Of a DNA stretch of 64,000 nucleotides, positions 52,499 to 61,561 are shown in pieces. The notes below the pieces were generated by a model. The model searched no databases. It saw only the letters and a list, made by a program, of their open reading frames with translations, and was not told where the DNA came from. Made by a program: the position numbers and the translations under genes. Within the stretch, counting starts at the first letter, position 1. The number at the start of each line of letters is the position of its first letter. This stretch comes from JAFLCM01 sp046154665 (lineage in GTDB: Bacteria > Planctomycetota > Phycisphaerae > Phycisphaerales > UBA1924). The DNA lies in NCBI GenBank assembly GCA_046154665.1, contig JBJXFG010000032.1, positions 1 through 64,000 on the forward strand. The letters are read 5' to 3'.

Positions 52499-55147
52499 TC
52501 ACGGCGCACTCCCCGCGTACGCGTGCAGCCCCGGCAGCAGCAGGTTCACGCCGAACCACGACCAGGTCATCACCAGCAACCCGAGGATCGCCAAGACGGC
52601 CCGTGCGGTGTCGGCGTCGCGCCGCACGTGCACCGCCGCGAGCATCACCATCCAGGTGATGAGCGCCCACGTCTCTTTCGGGTCGAACGCCCACCAGCGT
52701 CCCCACGCGCGGTCGGCCCACAGCGCACCGAGCAGGATGCCCAGTGTGAGAACACAGAAGCCTGCGAGACACAGAGCACGTGTTGATGAGGAGAGGTCGC
52801 TTGTTGCTTGTTCGGAGGCCGCGTGCGACTCCACCTTCGCACGCCGAGTCACACGCACGCCCAACCACACCGACGCCGTCACCGCCGCTAGCGCAATCAG
52901 CGCATACGCGGTGAGGACCGTGGTGACGTGGTACTTCAGCAGTGTGGCGGTGCCGAGAATGGCCGCCTCGGGCTCGATGATCCGCCCCGGCACCGAGAGC
53001 GTGTGCGACGCCCACAGCACGACCATCGCGATGAGCGCCGCCGCGAACGCCAGCACGCGGATTGGCCCGGGTGTGTCGGCGGCGTCAGGGTCGTCAAACG
53101 CCGGACGACCCCGCAGCCACTTCGCCAGTCTGATCCCCCCCACCACCATCACCACGCCCAGCGCGATGGCGATCATGGATTCATACTGGTTCTGAATCGG
53201 CACGCGCCCGGCGATGAACCAGCGCAGGCCGAATCCGCCCGCGTGCAGAAGCCAAGCCGCCGCCAGGGCCGCGCCGCCCCAGAACGCCACGCCGCCGGAT
53301 CGCAGCAGCAGCCCCGCCAGCAGCAGCGCCGCCGCGATGGCGTAGCCCCACCCGGCGAACTCGAGCAATCCCAGCCGGTTGTGCATCACCTCGACCCACA
53401 CGCGCGCCGCGTCGTAGCGACCTTGGTTGTGGGCGCGGAGCGTGCTCGAAAGATGGTTCGCCGCGAGGATCGCCGCACCGGTGTCGCCACTGCGCCACAC
53501 GTCGCGCAGCCGCTCGAAGGCGGCGCGGATCGGCGGCGGTGTTCGCTCAGACTGAGCGTCCAGCCAGTCTTCGGCTTCGAGCGGCGACGCCGAGCGATCC
53601 GGGGCGACCATCGGGAGCGCGCGGAAACCAAGCCGAGCAACCGCGAGGCGCTCGGCGAGGCCCGTGGCGGCGCGCAGCGTGGGCGGGCTCGGCGTGGCAC
53701 GGGTCATGCGATCGAGCACGGCTTCGGCTTCGCGGATGCTGAGAAGGCCGCGTGCCCCAGTGCCCGCCCCAGCATCAACCCCAGCATCAACCCCAGCATC
53801 AACCCCTGCATCAACCCCTGCCCCCCCGAGCCACTCGGTTCGGCGCACGCCGGACGTTGAGAGCAGCGGGCGATCCACATTGTCGTCGGGCTGTAGGGCC
53901 AGATCGAGCAGCGTCACCAGCGGGTCTTCGCGCGTGGCGGCTCGGTCTTTGCCCGGCACGCGCTCGCGGCCCGAGGCGGCACGCACGATGTCACGCGCCA
54001 CCGTGTCCAACGCGGCGATGCGCCCGTTCCACTGCACCGGCAGCGTGCGCAGCGACGCGACGGGGTCGATGTCGGCGGCAGGCGCGGAGGGCGCGAGCGC
54101 GCCGGCAGACATCGCCGCGAGCACCGCGACGCACGGCAGCACCTTGGCCCTGTGCTCGCGCCCAGGGCTCGGATGGACTTCAACACCACCAAGCGGCGCG
54201 TTCTCCCCACCTTCATTTGCTGCTCTGCTGCTTTGCTGCTTTGCTGCTCTGCTCCGCAGCAGCACGCCCCCCCCCATCCCCAGCAGCATAAGCACTGCCC
54301 CCGCCGCGATGATCCTCACCCCCGGCGTGTTGCCCACCCCCAGCACCACAAACCCCGCCCGAGGCCCATCCGCCATCCCCGCGATCACCGCCTCGCGCGA
54401 CATCAGCCAACCCTCTTGGTCCCAGCCCGCGATCGAGAACTTCCACTTCACGGGGTTGATCCACCCGTGCCACACACGCTCGATCGGACCACGGATGAAA
54501 CAGTCGCACGTCGGCGGCGAAAGACCATCGAGCACCAACGGCTCGTTGAGTGTGATGTCGCGGTCTTCGGTGGCGCCGCCGGAGGTGGCCCGCACCGTGA
54601 CCGTGACCTGGCGGGCGACGTCGGTGCCGGGGACGGTGTCGATCCGCACGTCGCGCAGAGCGACGGCGATGCCGGGGATCGGCTTGGGTTGCTGACGCAC
54701 GCGGTTCGTCATCTCGCTCACCAGCGGGCCAACCTCCGCCCCCGCGCCCGCCGGCGCGAGCAGCAGCACCTCTCCTTCCTGCTTCTGCGTCGCATACACC
54801 GCCGACCCCAGCGCCAGCAGCACCACACCACCGTGGGTCAACAAGACCGGCACTTTCCGGAGCGTCCAAGGCACCCGCGTGAGCATCGAGATCGTCATGT
54901 TCACCACGATGCCGACGAGCAGCGCCACACTCGGCCACCACGCGAAGTACTCGCCCTCTGATTTGTCGATCCACCCCAGCATCCGCAGCGGCGACATCCT
55001 CGGCACGCCCGAACCATCATCCGGACCAGGGAACAGGGGCAAAGTCCCCAGCGCGGCGTACACCGCAAACAACCCCATCAACGACAACCCCACAGGCGTC
55101 GCACCCAGTGCCCAAACCAATCTCGCGAAGACACCTCGGCGCTTCAT
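52499..55147 (-). CDS. Cytochrome c biogenesis protein, ResB-CcsA fusion
   Basis: An 882-residue inner-membrane protein of the system II cytochrome c maturation pathway, which moves haem to the periplasm and attaches it. The N-terminal third is ResB-like, with helices near 12-35, 66-85, 100-120 and 285-305. A long soluble stretch follows, then a CcsA part from about 590 with six or so helices and the haem-handling motif WGRWWAFDPKETWALITW. The soluble stretch carries a GVDA repeat encoded by 12-bp tandem units near 53768-53818. Its start overlaps the amidohydrolase stop. Confidence 0.9.
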   Translation of the reverse strand: MKRRGVFARLVWALGATPVGLSLMGLFAVYAALGTLPLFPGPDDGSGVPRMSPLRMLGWIDKSEGEYFAWWPSVALLVGIVVNMTISMLTRVPWTLRKVPVLLTHGGVVLLALGSAVYATQKQEGEVLLLAPAGAGAEVGPLVSEMTNRVRQQPKPIPGIAVALRDVRIDTVPGTDVARQVTVTVRATSGGATEDRDITLNEPLVLDGLSPPTCDCFIRGPIERVWHGWINPVKWKFSIAGWDQEGWLMSREAVIAGMADGPRAGFVVLGVGNTPGVRIIAAGAVLMLLGMGGGVLLRSRAAKQQSSRAANEGGENAPLGGVEVHPSPGREHRAKVLPCVAVLAAMSAGALAPSAPAADIDPVASLRTLPVQWNGRIAALDTVARDIVRAASGRERVPGKDRAATREDPLVTLLDLALQPDDNVDRPLLSTSGVRRTEWLGGAGVDAGVDAGVDAGVDAGAGTGARGLLSIREAEAVLDRMTRATPSPPTLRAATGLAERLAVARLGFRALPMVAPDRSASPLEAEDWLDAQSERTPPPIRAAFERLRDVWRSGDTGAAILAANHLSSTLRAHNQGRYDAARVWVEVMHNRLGLLEFAGWGYAIAAALLLAGLLLRSGGVAFWGGAALAAAWLLHAGGFGLRWFIAGRVPIQNQYESMIAIALGVVMVVGGIRLAKWLRGRPAFDDPDAADTPGPIRVLAFAAALIAMVVLWASHTLSVPGRIIEPEAAILGTATLLKYHVTTVLTAYALIALAAVTASVWLGVRVTRRAKVESHAASEQATSDLSSSTRALCLAGFCVLTLGILLGALWADRAWGRWWAFDPKETWALITWMVMLAAVHVRRDADTARAVLAILGLLVMTWSWFGVNLLLPGLHAYAGSAP

Positions 55148-56739
55148 GACGCCCCCCCGGCCGACCCACCACCACCAAAGCCCCGCCGGGAACCGGCGGG
55201 GAGAGAACCATCCGACCATCTCAGCAACTGGACAACACCATCGGCCCGCATCACGCGATCCAGCACATCACCCCGTTCGTTTCCGACCCCCACCGCGATC
55301 AGCCCCGCCTTCACCGTCCCCGCTTCAAGCGTGAACGCCGACTCGTTCAGCCCGAGCGCCCTCGCTCCGCGGGTTGTCCCCATCGCCAACGCCAACGCCG
55401 GAGGCACGCCGTCGCGACGCACCAGCAGCCGCATGTCGTCGAGCACGCTGATCCGCCCCGCCTGCGCGAGAGGCAGGTTGATGATCGAATCCGTGCCGAG
55501 GCACACGTTGACGCCCGCTTCGAGCATCTCACGATACCTATGCGGCCCCGTTGTCTCAGGATGCCGGAAGTATTCGTGCGCCCGCGGGCAGTACGCCACG
55601 CTCGCCCGCGCCGCCGCCAGCCGCGGGATGAGGCGTTCCGGGCAGTCATTCACATGGGCCGCGAGGAACGCCGTATCACCAATCCTCAACGGGATGGAAG
55701 GGGGCGGAGAGGCAGTGGTCGAGTGGTCCAGTGGTCGAGTGGTCAGGTGCGGGTATTCCGCGGCACTTGACCACTTGACCACTCGACCACTTCCAATCCC
55801 TTCCTCACGGCCGGGGTTCTGTTCCATCGCATCCAGCACATGCTCGATGGGGTGTTGGCCGTGCCCGACGCTCCGCGCGGCTTCGTCGTCCCACAAGCCG
55901 ATGCGTTCGAGCAGATCGCGGAAGGGTCCGTCGCCGTGTTCGATGAATCGGCGTTCGTCGAGCGTCTCGGCGAGGTGGGTACATAAGCCCACGCCCCGCG
56001 CCGCCGCCAGCCGGACCGCTTCTCGATACACACCCGGCCCCGCCGAGTACGGCGCATGGGGTTGCAGCGCGCACCCCGCGGCCGCCAGCCTTTCCATCTG
56101 TTCGATCGCGAATCGCTGCGTCGCGCCCACGCCGAAGACCTCGCCGAAGCCGACGCCGAAGCCCGCGCCGAACACCCGCTCCAACTCGGAGCGCAGCACC
56201 AGCCGCGCGTCAGGCTCTCCCACCGAGCCGGTCGGCACGGCCCCGATGATGTCCCCCACCGCCACCACGCCGCCGGCGAGCGAGCGGGCGATCCCATCGC
56301 GCAGAGAATCAATCGCGGTTTCCAGCGTGATCGCCCGGTTGGGCCGCACCAGCGACATCGCCCAGCCCACGAACCCGCCCGCCGGGTCATAAGGCCGCGG
56401 CCCGATGTGGGTCAGGTCGAGATGGGTGTGGGCGTTGACGAGCCCCGGCAGGATGACGGACTCGGGCAGCGATCGCCGGCGCTCGGGCGCGACCGCCCCC
56501 GCCGCCGGGTGCCGATCGATGTCCCCCGGCACCCCCACCGCAACCAGCCGGCAGCGCCACACCGGTTCACCCATCCCCGACACCACCGCACGAGACTCGA
56601 CCAGCAGACTCGCCGGGGCGAACGTCAGCCCGGTGCCATCCGCGGCCCCGGCGGCGTCTATACGCCAGAGCGACGTGCTCCCGCCAGCCTCCCCCGAAGC
56701 GAGCCCGAATTCCGAGTTGTCTCTGCCTTCTGCATTCAT
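55144..56739 (-). CDS. Amidohydrolase-superfamily deaminase/chlorohydrolase-like enzyme
   Basis: A 531-residue metal-dependent hydrolase. Metal ligands are in LVNAHTHLDLTH, the later CTHLAET and LGTDSI; HAPYSAGPGVYR carries another histidine. This set fits the TrzN/SsnA/guanine-deaminase-like branch; substrate unknown. A roughly 30-residue insert at about 315-345 (SGRVVKWSSAAEY and TTRPLDHSTTASPPP) is encoded by the AAGTGGTC inverted repeat and does not look like enzyme sequence. It lies between MEQNPGREE and the resuming domain (RIGDTAFLAAHVNDCP). The gene leads the CcsA-mpg operon. Confidence 0.85.
   Translation of the reverse strand: MNAEGRDNSEFGLASGEAGGSTSLWRIDAAGAADGTGLTFAPASLLVESRAVVSGMGEPVWRCRLVAVGVPGDIDRHPAAGAVAPERRRSLPESVILPGLVNAHTHLDLTHIGPRPYDPAGGFVGWAMSLVRPNRAITLETAIDSLRDGIARSLAGGVVAVGDIIGAVPTGSVGEPDARLVLRSELERVFGAGFGVGFGEVFGVGATQRFAIEQMERLAAAGCALQPHAPYSAGPGVYREAVRLAAARGVGLCTHLAETLDERRFIEHGDGPFRDLLERIGLWDDEAARSVGHGQHPIEHVLDAMEQNPGREEGIGSGRVVKWSSAAEYPHLTTRPLDHSTTASPPPSIPLRIGDTAFLAAHVNDCPERLIPRLAAARASVAYCPRAHEYFRHPETTGPHRYREMLEAGVNVCLGTDSIINLPLAQAGRISVLDDMRLLVRRDGVPPALALAMGTTRGARALGLNESAFTLEAGTVKAGLIAVGVGNERGDVLDRVMRADGVVQLLRWSDGSLPAGSRRGFGGGGSAGGAS
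55712..55798. repeat. AAGTGGTC inverted repeat inside the amidohydrolase gene
   Basis: GTGGTCGAGTGGTCCAGTGG-type words at 55713-55745 face GACCACTTGACCACTCGACC-type words at 55766-55795. This is the same repeat family as 49405-49526. The insertion is in frame and adds about 30 residues to the protein. Confidence 0.85.
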
Positions 56740-56982
56740 GGGGAGCCCAAGCGCCGGTCGATCTTAGAGGTGCGCCTGAACTCCGCCGGAGTTTCCGTGC
56801 GAGGTCCGGTTTCGTGCTGCGAGAGCCAGTTCCGCCAGCGTCCGCCAGCGATTATCGGGTCTATGCTTGTGCCCGAGTGATTCAGGCCAGCGTGCCGACG
56901 CACAAACGCACCCCGCCCGCCTCCCCTTCACACCTTCACACCTCTCTCCTTCACCCGCCCCTTGCCTTCAGGACTCCCCGCC

Positions 56983-57885
56983 ATGACCAAGACTCTCAAA
57001 CTGCTCAGCCTCTTCGCCCTCTGCGGCGTGTCGATGACCGCGTGCGTTTCGGTGGAGGAGTACGACAAGACCGCCGAGGCGTACCGCACGGCTCAGATGC
57101 GCAACGACCAGTTGCTGGCGGACGCCGAGGCTCGTCAGCGCGAACTCGACGCCAAGAATGCGCGTCTGGCTGAGGTCGAAGATGCCAACCGGCAGCTCGC
57201 TGGTTTGAGCGACGAGATGAAGCGGCAACTCGACCAGTACAAGATGGAACTCGACGGCTTCGGCAGCAAGATCGCCGGCATGGACCTCACGCGGCTCGAC
57301 CCGGCCACCAACGCCGAGCTCGAGGCCCTCGCCGCCCAGTACCCCGACCTGATGATGTACGACGGGACCCGCGGCATGATCCGCCTCGCCGCCGACCTCA
57401 CCTTTGATTCGGGCAGCGACAGCGTGAAGGAGCCCGCCCGCAACGCGCTGGGCCGTCTCGCCGGCGTGCTCAACGACTCGAACGCCGGCAAGTACGACAT
57501 CCGCATCGTCGGCCACACCGACCGCCAGCCCATCACGAACCCCAACACGCGGGCCCGCTTCGGCAGCAACCGCGTCCTCTCGTGCTTCCGCGCCATCGCC
57601 GTCGAGAAGTCGCTCGCCAGCTTCGGCGTGGCGACCAACCGCATGGAGTGCGCCGGCTGGGGCGAGTACCAGCCCGCCGTCGAGACCGACCGACTGAACG
57701 TTCGTGAGAACCGTCGTGTTGAGCTGTTCCTGGTGCCGTCGGTGGGTGCCAAGGCGATGGGCGCTCCGATGGGTTCCGCCGGGGCGGCCCCGACGATGAC
57801 GATGCAGCCCGCCGCGGCGAACACGATGCCCGCTCCCGCGCCGCGCCCCGCGGCCCCTGAGAAGAAGGAAATGCCGTTCAAGTAA
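56983..57885 (+). CDS. OmpA-family lipoprotein
   Basis: A 300-residue outer-membrane lipoprotein. The signal LLSLFALCGVSMTAC has the lipidated cysteine near residue 21. A coiled coil at about 35-90 (ARQRELDAKNARLAEVEDAN, EMKRQLDQYKMEL) follows, then an OmpA-like peptidoglycan-binding domain at about 120-250 (LTFDSGSDSVKEPARNALGR, IRIVGHTDRQPI, RENRRVELFL). The tail is rich in Ala, Pro and Met. It probably ties the outer membrane to peptidoglycan. ATG 56983 is used because the signal begins there. Confidence 0.92.
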   Translation: MTKTLKLLSLFALCGVSMTACVSVEEYDKTAEAYRTAQMRNDQLLADAEARQRELDAKNARLAEVEDANRQLAGLSDEMKRQLDQYKMELDGFGSKIAGMDLTRLDPATNAELEALAAQYPDLMMYDGTRGMIRLAADLTFDSGSDSVKEPARNALGRLAGVLNDSNAGKYDIRIVGHTDRQPITNPNTRARFGSNRVLSCFRAIAVEKSLASFGVATNRMECAGWGEYQPAVETDRLNVRENRRVELFLVPSVGAKAMGAPMGSAGAAPTMTMQPAAANTMPAPAPRPAAPEKKEMPFK

Positions 57886-57887
57886 GC

Positions 57888-57925
57888 AGGCATCGAGGCA
57901 CGAGGCATCAAGGCATCGAGTGAAA
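57888..57925. repeat. Tandem patch AGGCATCG/AGGCACG
   Basis: AGGCATCG, AGGCACG, AGGCATCA and AGGCATCG with a 7-8 bp period, starting 3 bp after the OmpA stop. Confidence 0.75.
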
Positions 57926-57936
57926 GCAAACCCATC

Positions 57937-58605
57937 ATGACCCAGGCCTTGCCGAGGAAGCCACGTTTGTTCGGGCCGCTCGGGGCCTGGGTCGGTTCTT
58001 TTTTGCTGGTGGTAGCGATGGTGCTCGCCATGCGCTCCTTCGGGCGCGTGTGGCTGTGCGATTGTGATTCGCCGTGGACCCTGTGGAAGGGCGACGTGTG
58101 GTCGATGCACTGCTCGCAGCACCCGCTCGATCCGTACTCGTTCACGCACTTCTCGCACGGGCTGATTTTCTATGTGGCCCTGCTGTGGTTGACGCGAGGC
58201 ATCGACAAGTGGCTCCGCCGTTCCACGGGTTTGCTTTCGGAGGCAAACCCGTGTTCTCCCAACTCCACAACCTTCCCCATGCTCTGGCGCTTCTTCACCG
58301 CGATCTTCCTGGCCTCGGCGTGGGAGGTCGCCGAGAACTCCACCTGGATCATCGAGCGCTACCGCACCGTCACCATGTCGCTCGAATACATGGGCGACAG
58401 CGTGCTCAACGCCGTCGCCGACGTCGTGTGCTGCGGCACCGGCTTCTGGGTGGCCCGCCGCATCGGGGTGATGTGGTCGCTGGCGATCCTGCTGGTCATC
58501 GAACTCGCCCTGCTCTTCTTCACCCGCGACAACCTCACGCTCAACGTGCTGATGCTGATCTCGCCCGTCGACGCGGTGAAGCAGTGGCAGATGGGCGTGA
58601 AGTAA
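57937..58605 (+). CDS. UPF0314/DUF2585 membrane protein
   Basis: A 222-residue inner-membrane protein with about five helices. The family block WSMHCSQHPLDPYSFTHFSH, the WEVAENSTWIIERYRTVTMS block and the final DNLTLNVLMLISPVDAVKQW match UPF0314 (DUF2585). Function unknown. Codons about 97-106 (TGLLSEANPCSP) are encoded by a perfect 11-bp inverted repeat (58224-58253) that resembles the intergenic palindromes and may be an insertion. Confidence 0.88.
   Translation: MTQALPRKPRLFGPLGAWVGSFLLVVAMVLAMRSFGRVWLCDCDSPWTLWKGDVWSMHCSQHPLDPYSFTHFSHGLIFYVALLWLTRGIDKWLRRSTGLLSEANPCSPNSTTFPMLWRFFTAIFLASAWEVAENSTWIIERYRTVTMSLEYMGDSVLNAVADVVCCGTGFWVARRIGVMWSLAILLVIELALLFFTRDNLTLNVLMLISPVDAVKQWQMGVK
58224..58253. 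repeat. Palindrome inside the UPF0314 gene
   Basis: CACGGGTTTGC and GCAAACCCGTG around TTTCGGAG. It is in frame and codes a loop between the second and third membrane segments. Confidence 0.75.
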
Positions 58606-58611
58606 CTCCGC

Positions 58612-59367
58612 TCACGCCCCGACCTTCAGCCGGTCGGCATGAAAGTCCGGCAGCCCGAGTTTCTTCATCTTCGCGATGGTCGTCTCGGCGTCGTACGCCA
58701 CGCGGCGCACTTCGAGCGTCATGTCACCAGTATCAAGCACCGCCCATGAAGCATTCGGGTCCCGGTCGCGCGGCTGGCCCACGCTGCCGGGGTTCATCAG
58801 CAGGCGTCGATCTTCAGCGAGCAGCATCAGCGTGCTGCCGCCGACGGGCTTGGTCTCGACCTGATCGGGGAACACCGGCCGCGTCATCGGGGCCGTAAAG
58901 ATGCTCGGGATGTGCGTGTGCCCCACCGCGCCGAAACGCTGCTTGAAGCAGTTGAACGCCCGTGCCGCGGCGTCGGCGTCGTAGAGATAGTCGTACTTCC
59001 GCGGGCCGAACAGCCCGTGCGTCAACGCGACACCCTCGACTTCCGCCTCGGTCTTCAATGACGCCAGCAGGTTCATGTGACGCTCGGTGAGCAGCGAACG
59101 GGTGACTTCGAGCGAGTTCTTGGCCCGCAGGTTCATGGCCAGCCCGTGGGCCGGGCCCTTGAGCAGCGCCTCATCGTGGTTGCCCATGATGAGGGCCTGG
59201 CAAAGGTCAAACGCGAGATCGATGCAGCGGTGCGGGTCAGGCCCATAGCCGACGAGATCGCCCAAACACACGATCGAGTCGATGGCGTTTCGGTCGATGT
59301 CCTTGACGACGCTCTGGAAAGCCTCGTAGTTCGCGTGGATATCGGCGATGAGCGCCAGGCGTGGCAT
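58612..59367 (-). CDS. Calcineurin-like metallophosphoesterase (YfcE/MJ0936-like)
   Basis: A 251-residue phosphoesterase with the five metal-binding blocks: IADIHANYEAF, CLGDLVGYGPDP, MGNHDEAL, LTHGLFG and AVGHTHIPS. The YfcE/MJ0936 group hydrolyses phosphodiesters in vitro; the natural substrate is unknown. The start is the ATG at 59367 (MPRLALIADIHANY); upstream codons run into a tandem patch. Confidence 0.92.
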   Translation of the reverse strand: MPRLALIADIHANYEAFQSVVKDIDRNAIDSIVCLGDLVGYGPDPHRCIDLAFDLCQALIMGNHDEALLKGPAHGLAMNLRAKNSLEVTRSLLTERHMNLLASLKTEAEVEGVALTHGLFGPRKYDYLYDADAAARAFNCFKQRFGAVGHTHIPSIFTAPMTRPVFPDQVETKPVGGSTLMLLAEDRRLLMNPGSVGQPRDRDPNASWAVLDTGDMTLEVRRVAYDAETTIAKMKKLGLPDFHADRLKVGA

Positions 59368-59382
59368 CGAGGGGGGGTGGTC

Positions 59383-59523
59383 AGGCTTGGGGCTTGAGGC
59401 TTGGGGAAGAGAGATTCCTTCGGCGCAGTGTAGAGAGACGGGCATCGGCCCGCCGTGCTCGACGAAGCACGCGGCTCGATCGCCTCGATGAGGGTCGCGT
59501 GACTGGCCCGGCTTCGGGCCAGT
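59383..59523. repeat. GGCTTGG tandem patch and palindrome
   Basis: GGCTTGG, GGCTTGA and GGCTTGG repeat with 7-bp period at 59383-59406. A palindrome, ACTGGCCC-GGCTTC-GGGCCAGT, lies at 59502-59523 close to the infC stop and may help end that transcript. Confidence 0.7.
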
Positions 59524-59532
59524 GCCGAACCG

Positions 59533-60357
59533 CTATCGCGCCGGCGCGGGGCTGGTTTGCGGCCTTGTGGCCGGACCGGCTGGCGTCGGGCCCTTCACCG
59601 CCGCTGCGGCGGGCGCAGGTGCCGCGGAAGGAGCGGGCCTTGGTGCCGGCGCGGGCACCGCCGGAACCTTCGGCTTCGTCTCGGCGTTGGGCTGCGTTAC
59701 CGGGGCCGACGGGGCCGCAGCGGCGGGCTCCGTGGGCGCGGCAGCCTTCGCGGGGCCGCCCCCTGTGGCGGCCTTCTCCTTGTCCATCTTGCGTTTGATC
59801 GCCTCGATCTTCACCTTGTCCGGCGCCATGATCATGGTGAGCTTCTTGCCGAAGAGCTTCATCGGGGCCTCGACCTTGGCGATGTCGTTGAGGGTGCCGA
59901 TGATCTCCTTGAGGCGGTCTTCGCCGATGTCGCGGTGGGCCATCTCGCGGCCCTTGAAGTTCTGCACGAACTGGACCTTGTGGCCCTCCATGAGGAAGCC
60001 GCGGGCCTGCTCGACGCGGATGTGAACGTCGTGCTCGTCGATCTTCGCCGAGCGGCCCAGCCGCACTTCCTTCATTTCCTGCGTCTTGGAGGCGGCCCGG
60101 TTGGCGCGGTCCTTCTTCCCCTGTTCGAACCTGAACTTCCCGTAGTCCATGATTTTGCACACGGGAGGGCGGACATCGGCCTGGATCTCGACGAGATCCA
60201 TGCTGGCTTCCTCGGCCATGCGCATGGCGTCGCGCGTGTCGACCACGCCGACCTGGTTGTTGTGCTGGTCCACCAGCCGGATCGGGCTCAGGCGGATCTC
60301 ATGGTTGACACGGGTCTTCTGGGGACGGAAACCTTCGCGGAACGGACGCCTCTCGAT
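59533..60357 (-). CDS. infC: Translation initiation factor IF-3 with Ala/Pro-rich tail and AUC start
   Basis: Keeps 30S subunits apart from 50S and checks start-codon choice. The IF-3 N-domain (VNHEIRLSPIRLVDQHNNQ), linker and C-domain (HRDIGEDRLKEIIGTLND, LTMIMAPDKV) are complete by about residue 190. About 85 further residues are rich in Ala and Pro. No ATG, GTG or TTG is well placed. An ATC at 60357 follows AAGGAG with a 6-nt gap and gives IERRPFREGF as N-terminus. infC in E. coli (AUU) and Myxococcus (AUC) also starts with such codons, which supports this choice and autoregulation by IF-3. Confidence 0.93.
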   Translation of the reverse strand: MERRPFREGFRPQKTRVNHEIRLSPIRLVDQHNNQVGVVDTRDAMRMAEEASMDLVEIQADVRPPVCKIMDYGKFRFEQGKKDRANRAASKTQEMKEVRLGRSAKIDEHDVHIRVEQARGFLMEGHKVQFVQNFKGREMAHRDIGEDRLKEIIGTLNDIAKVEAPMKLFGKKLTMIMAPDKVKIEAIKRKMDKEKAATGGGPAKAAAPTEPAAAAPSAPVTQPNAETKPKVPAVPAPAPRPAPSAAPAPAAAAVKGPTPAGPATRPQTSPAPAR

Positions 60358-60363
60358 GGGAAA

Positions 60364-60369
60364 CTCCTT
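60364..60369 (-). promoter_or_regulatory. Shine-Dalgarno site that decides the infC start
   Basis: AAGGAG on the minus strand, 6 nt upstream of the ATC codon at 60357. It is one of the clearest ribosome binding sites in the window. Confidence 0.75.
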
Positions 60370-60391
60370 GAACTGGGTGTGGGGTAGAAGT

Positions 60392-60420
60392 GGCTTGGGG
60401 CTTGGGGCTTGAGACTTGGG
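60392..60420. repeat. GGCTTGG tandem patch in the infC leader
   Basis: GGCTTGG, GGCTTGG, GGCTTGA and GACTTGG with 7-bp period, about 35 bp upstream of the infC start and of the same family as 59383-59406. Confidence 0.75.
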
Positions 60421-60860
60421 TTCTTTGTGAAACACAAGAGCGGATCGCGCCGCGCGTGTCGGCCGGCGCGTCAATCGATTCGTCGGAGATTGTGGGGGCC
60501 GCGGGTGCTCATGAGCACTCGCCGACGGCGGAGCTCCGCATCACAACCCATCCACCCGACGACACCGCCTCGGCACCACTTCGGGTGTGCCAGCGGGCGC
60601 GGAGATGGAGTTCTTGGTGACGCAGAAAGTGAATCCGGTGGACCGCGCTCGGCTCTCTCGCCGAGCGTCCTCACAAGTACCGTACACGATACTCGCGGTC
60701 AATGCAAGCCAGAATCTCGGCAATTTCACTGAACACATCCATCGACCGTGCGGACGGCCTGCCGAGTTCTCCCCCTTTACGGCCCCGAAATGAATATCCG
60801 GGCCGATTCGACGGCCCGGGTGGGGGTCATTCGAGCATGCCGAGGTCGCAGCGGTTCGGA
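60421..60860. other. 440-bp stretch upstream of infC
   Basis: No gene recognised. On the minus strand a TTGACC near 60695 could be a -35 for infC, but the -10 is poor. A hairpin GCTCGG-CTCTCTC-GCCGAGC lies at about 60645-60664. Confidence 0.4.
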
Positions 60861-61505
60861 TCAGCCGCGGGTCAGTTCGACGGTCATCGCCTTGTATTCC
60901 TTGCCCGTCTTAGGGTCGGGGCAATACATCTCGAGGGTCATCGAGTTGGCGGAGTTGAAACTCTGGACCTCGCGCATGGTCATCGGCTTCTTGCTGATCG
61001 GGCAGTTACCGCTGTAGGTCCAGGTCATCGACGATCCGTCGGAGGCCATCGCGCCGGTGCCGGTCATCATGCTGGTACACATGTTCGAGACCCAGACGGT
61101 CACGAACTTCTTGGCGGTGTTGTCGTAGCCGTGCAGGCCCATGCCTTTCATCATGCCCATGCCGGGCATCTCCGTCGAGAAGTCGACCTGCGTGAAGCGC
61201 CCGTCCATGGACGAGGACACCACGGAGGTGCAGTCGCTCACCATCGGATCGGCGTCCGGCGCCATCACGTGCGTGCTCGTGCCCTTCCAGGTGCCGATGG
61301 ATTTGGCGAGGAAGGCGTGCTGCTCGCCGGGGGTGCCCGCGGCCATGCACGCCTGCATGTCTTCGGGCGTCCAACCTTTGGGCAGCTTCATCTCGGGGGT
61401 GCCCGCGGACTTTGAGTCCGCGCCCGCGTTGGCGAACGAGCCGACCAGCGCTCCGACGCTGGCGCACAGCACACAGATCGGAACGAGCAGATTCTTGCGA
61501 TTCAT
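60861..61505 (-). CDS. Exported DUF1579-domain protein
   Basis: A 214-residue protein with a signal peptide (about 1-29, VPICVLCASVGALVGSFANA). The DUF1579 domain shows FLAKSIGTWKGTSTHVMAP, SSMDGRFTQVDF, LHGYDNTAKKFVTVWVSNM and TWTYSGNCP. The fold is lipocalin-like and the function unknown. Several Met and Cys residues stand out but form no known metal motif. Confidence 0.87.
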   Translation of the reverse strand: MNRKNLLVPICVLCASVGALVGSFANAGADSKSAGTPEMKLPKGWTPEDMQACMAAGTPGEQHAFLAKSIGTWKGTSTHVMAPDADPMVSDCTSVVSSSMDGRFTQVDFSTEMPGMGMMKGMGLHGYDNTAKKFVTVWVSNMCTSMMTGTGAMASDGSSMTWTYSGNCPISKKPMTMREVQSFNSANSMTLEMYCPDPKTGKEYKAMTVELTRG

Positions 61506-61561
61506 CGTGGTATCTCCAGGGGTTGTGAGACGAAAACAAGACGTGATCCGATCAGGCCGTC

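Noticed and set aside
51090..53195. A 701-codon plus-strand frame
   Set aside because: Runs antisense through three well-supported genes; no recognisable domain.
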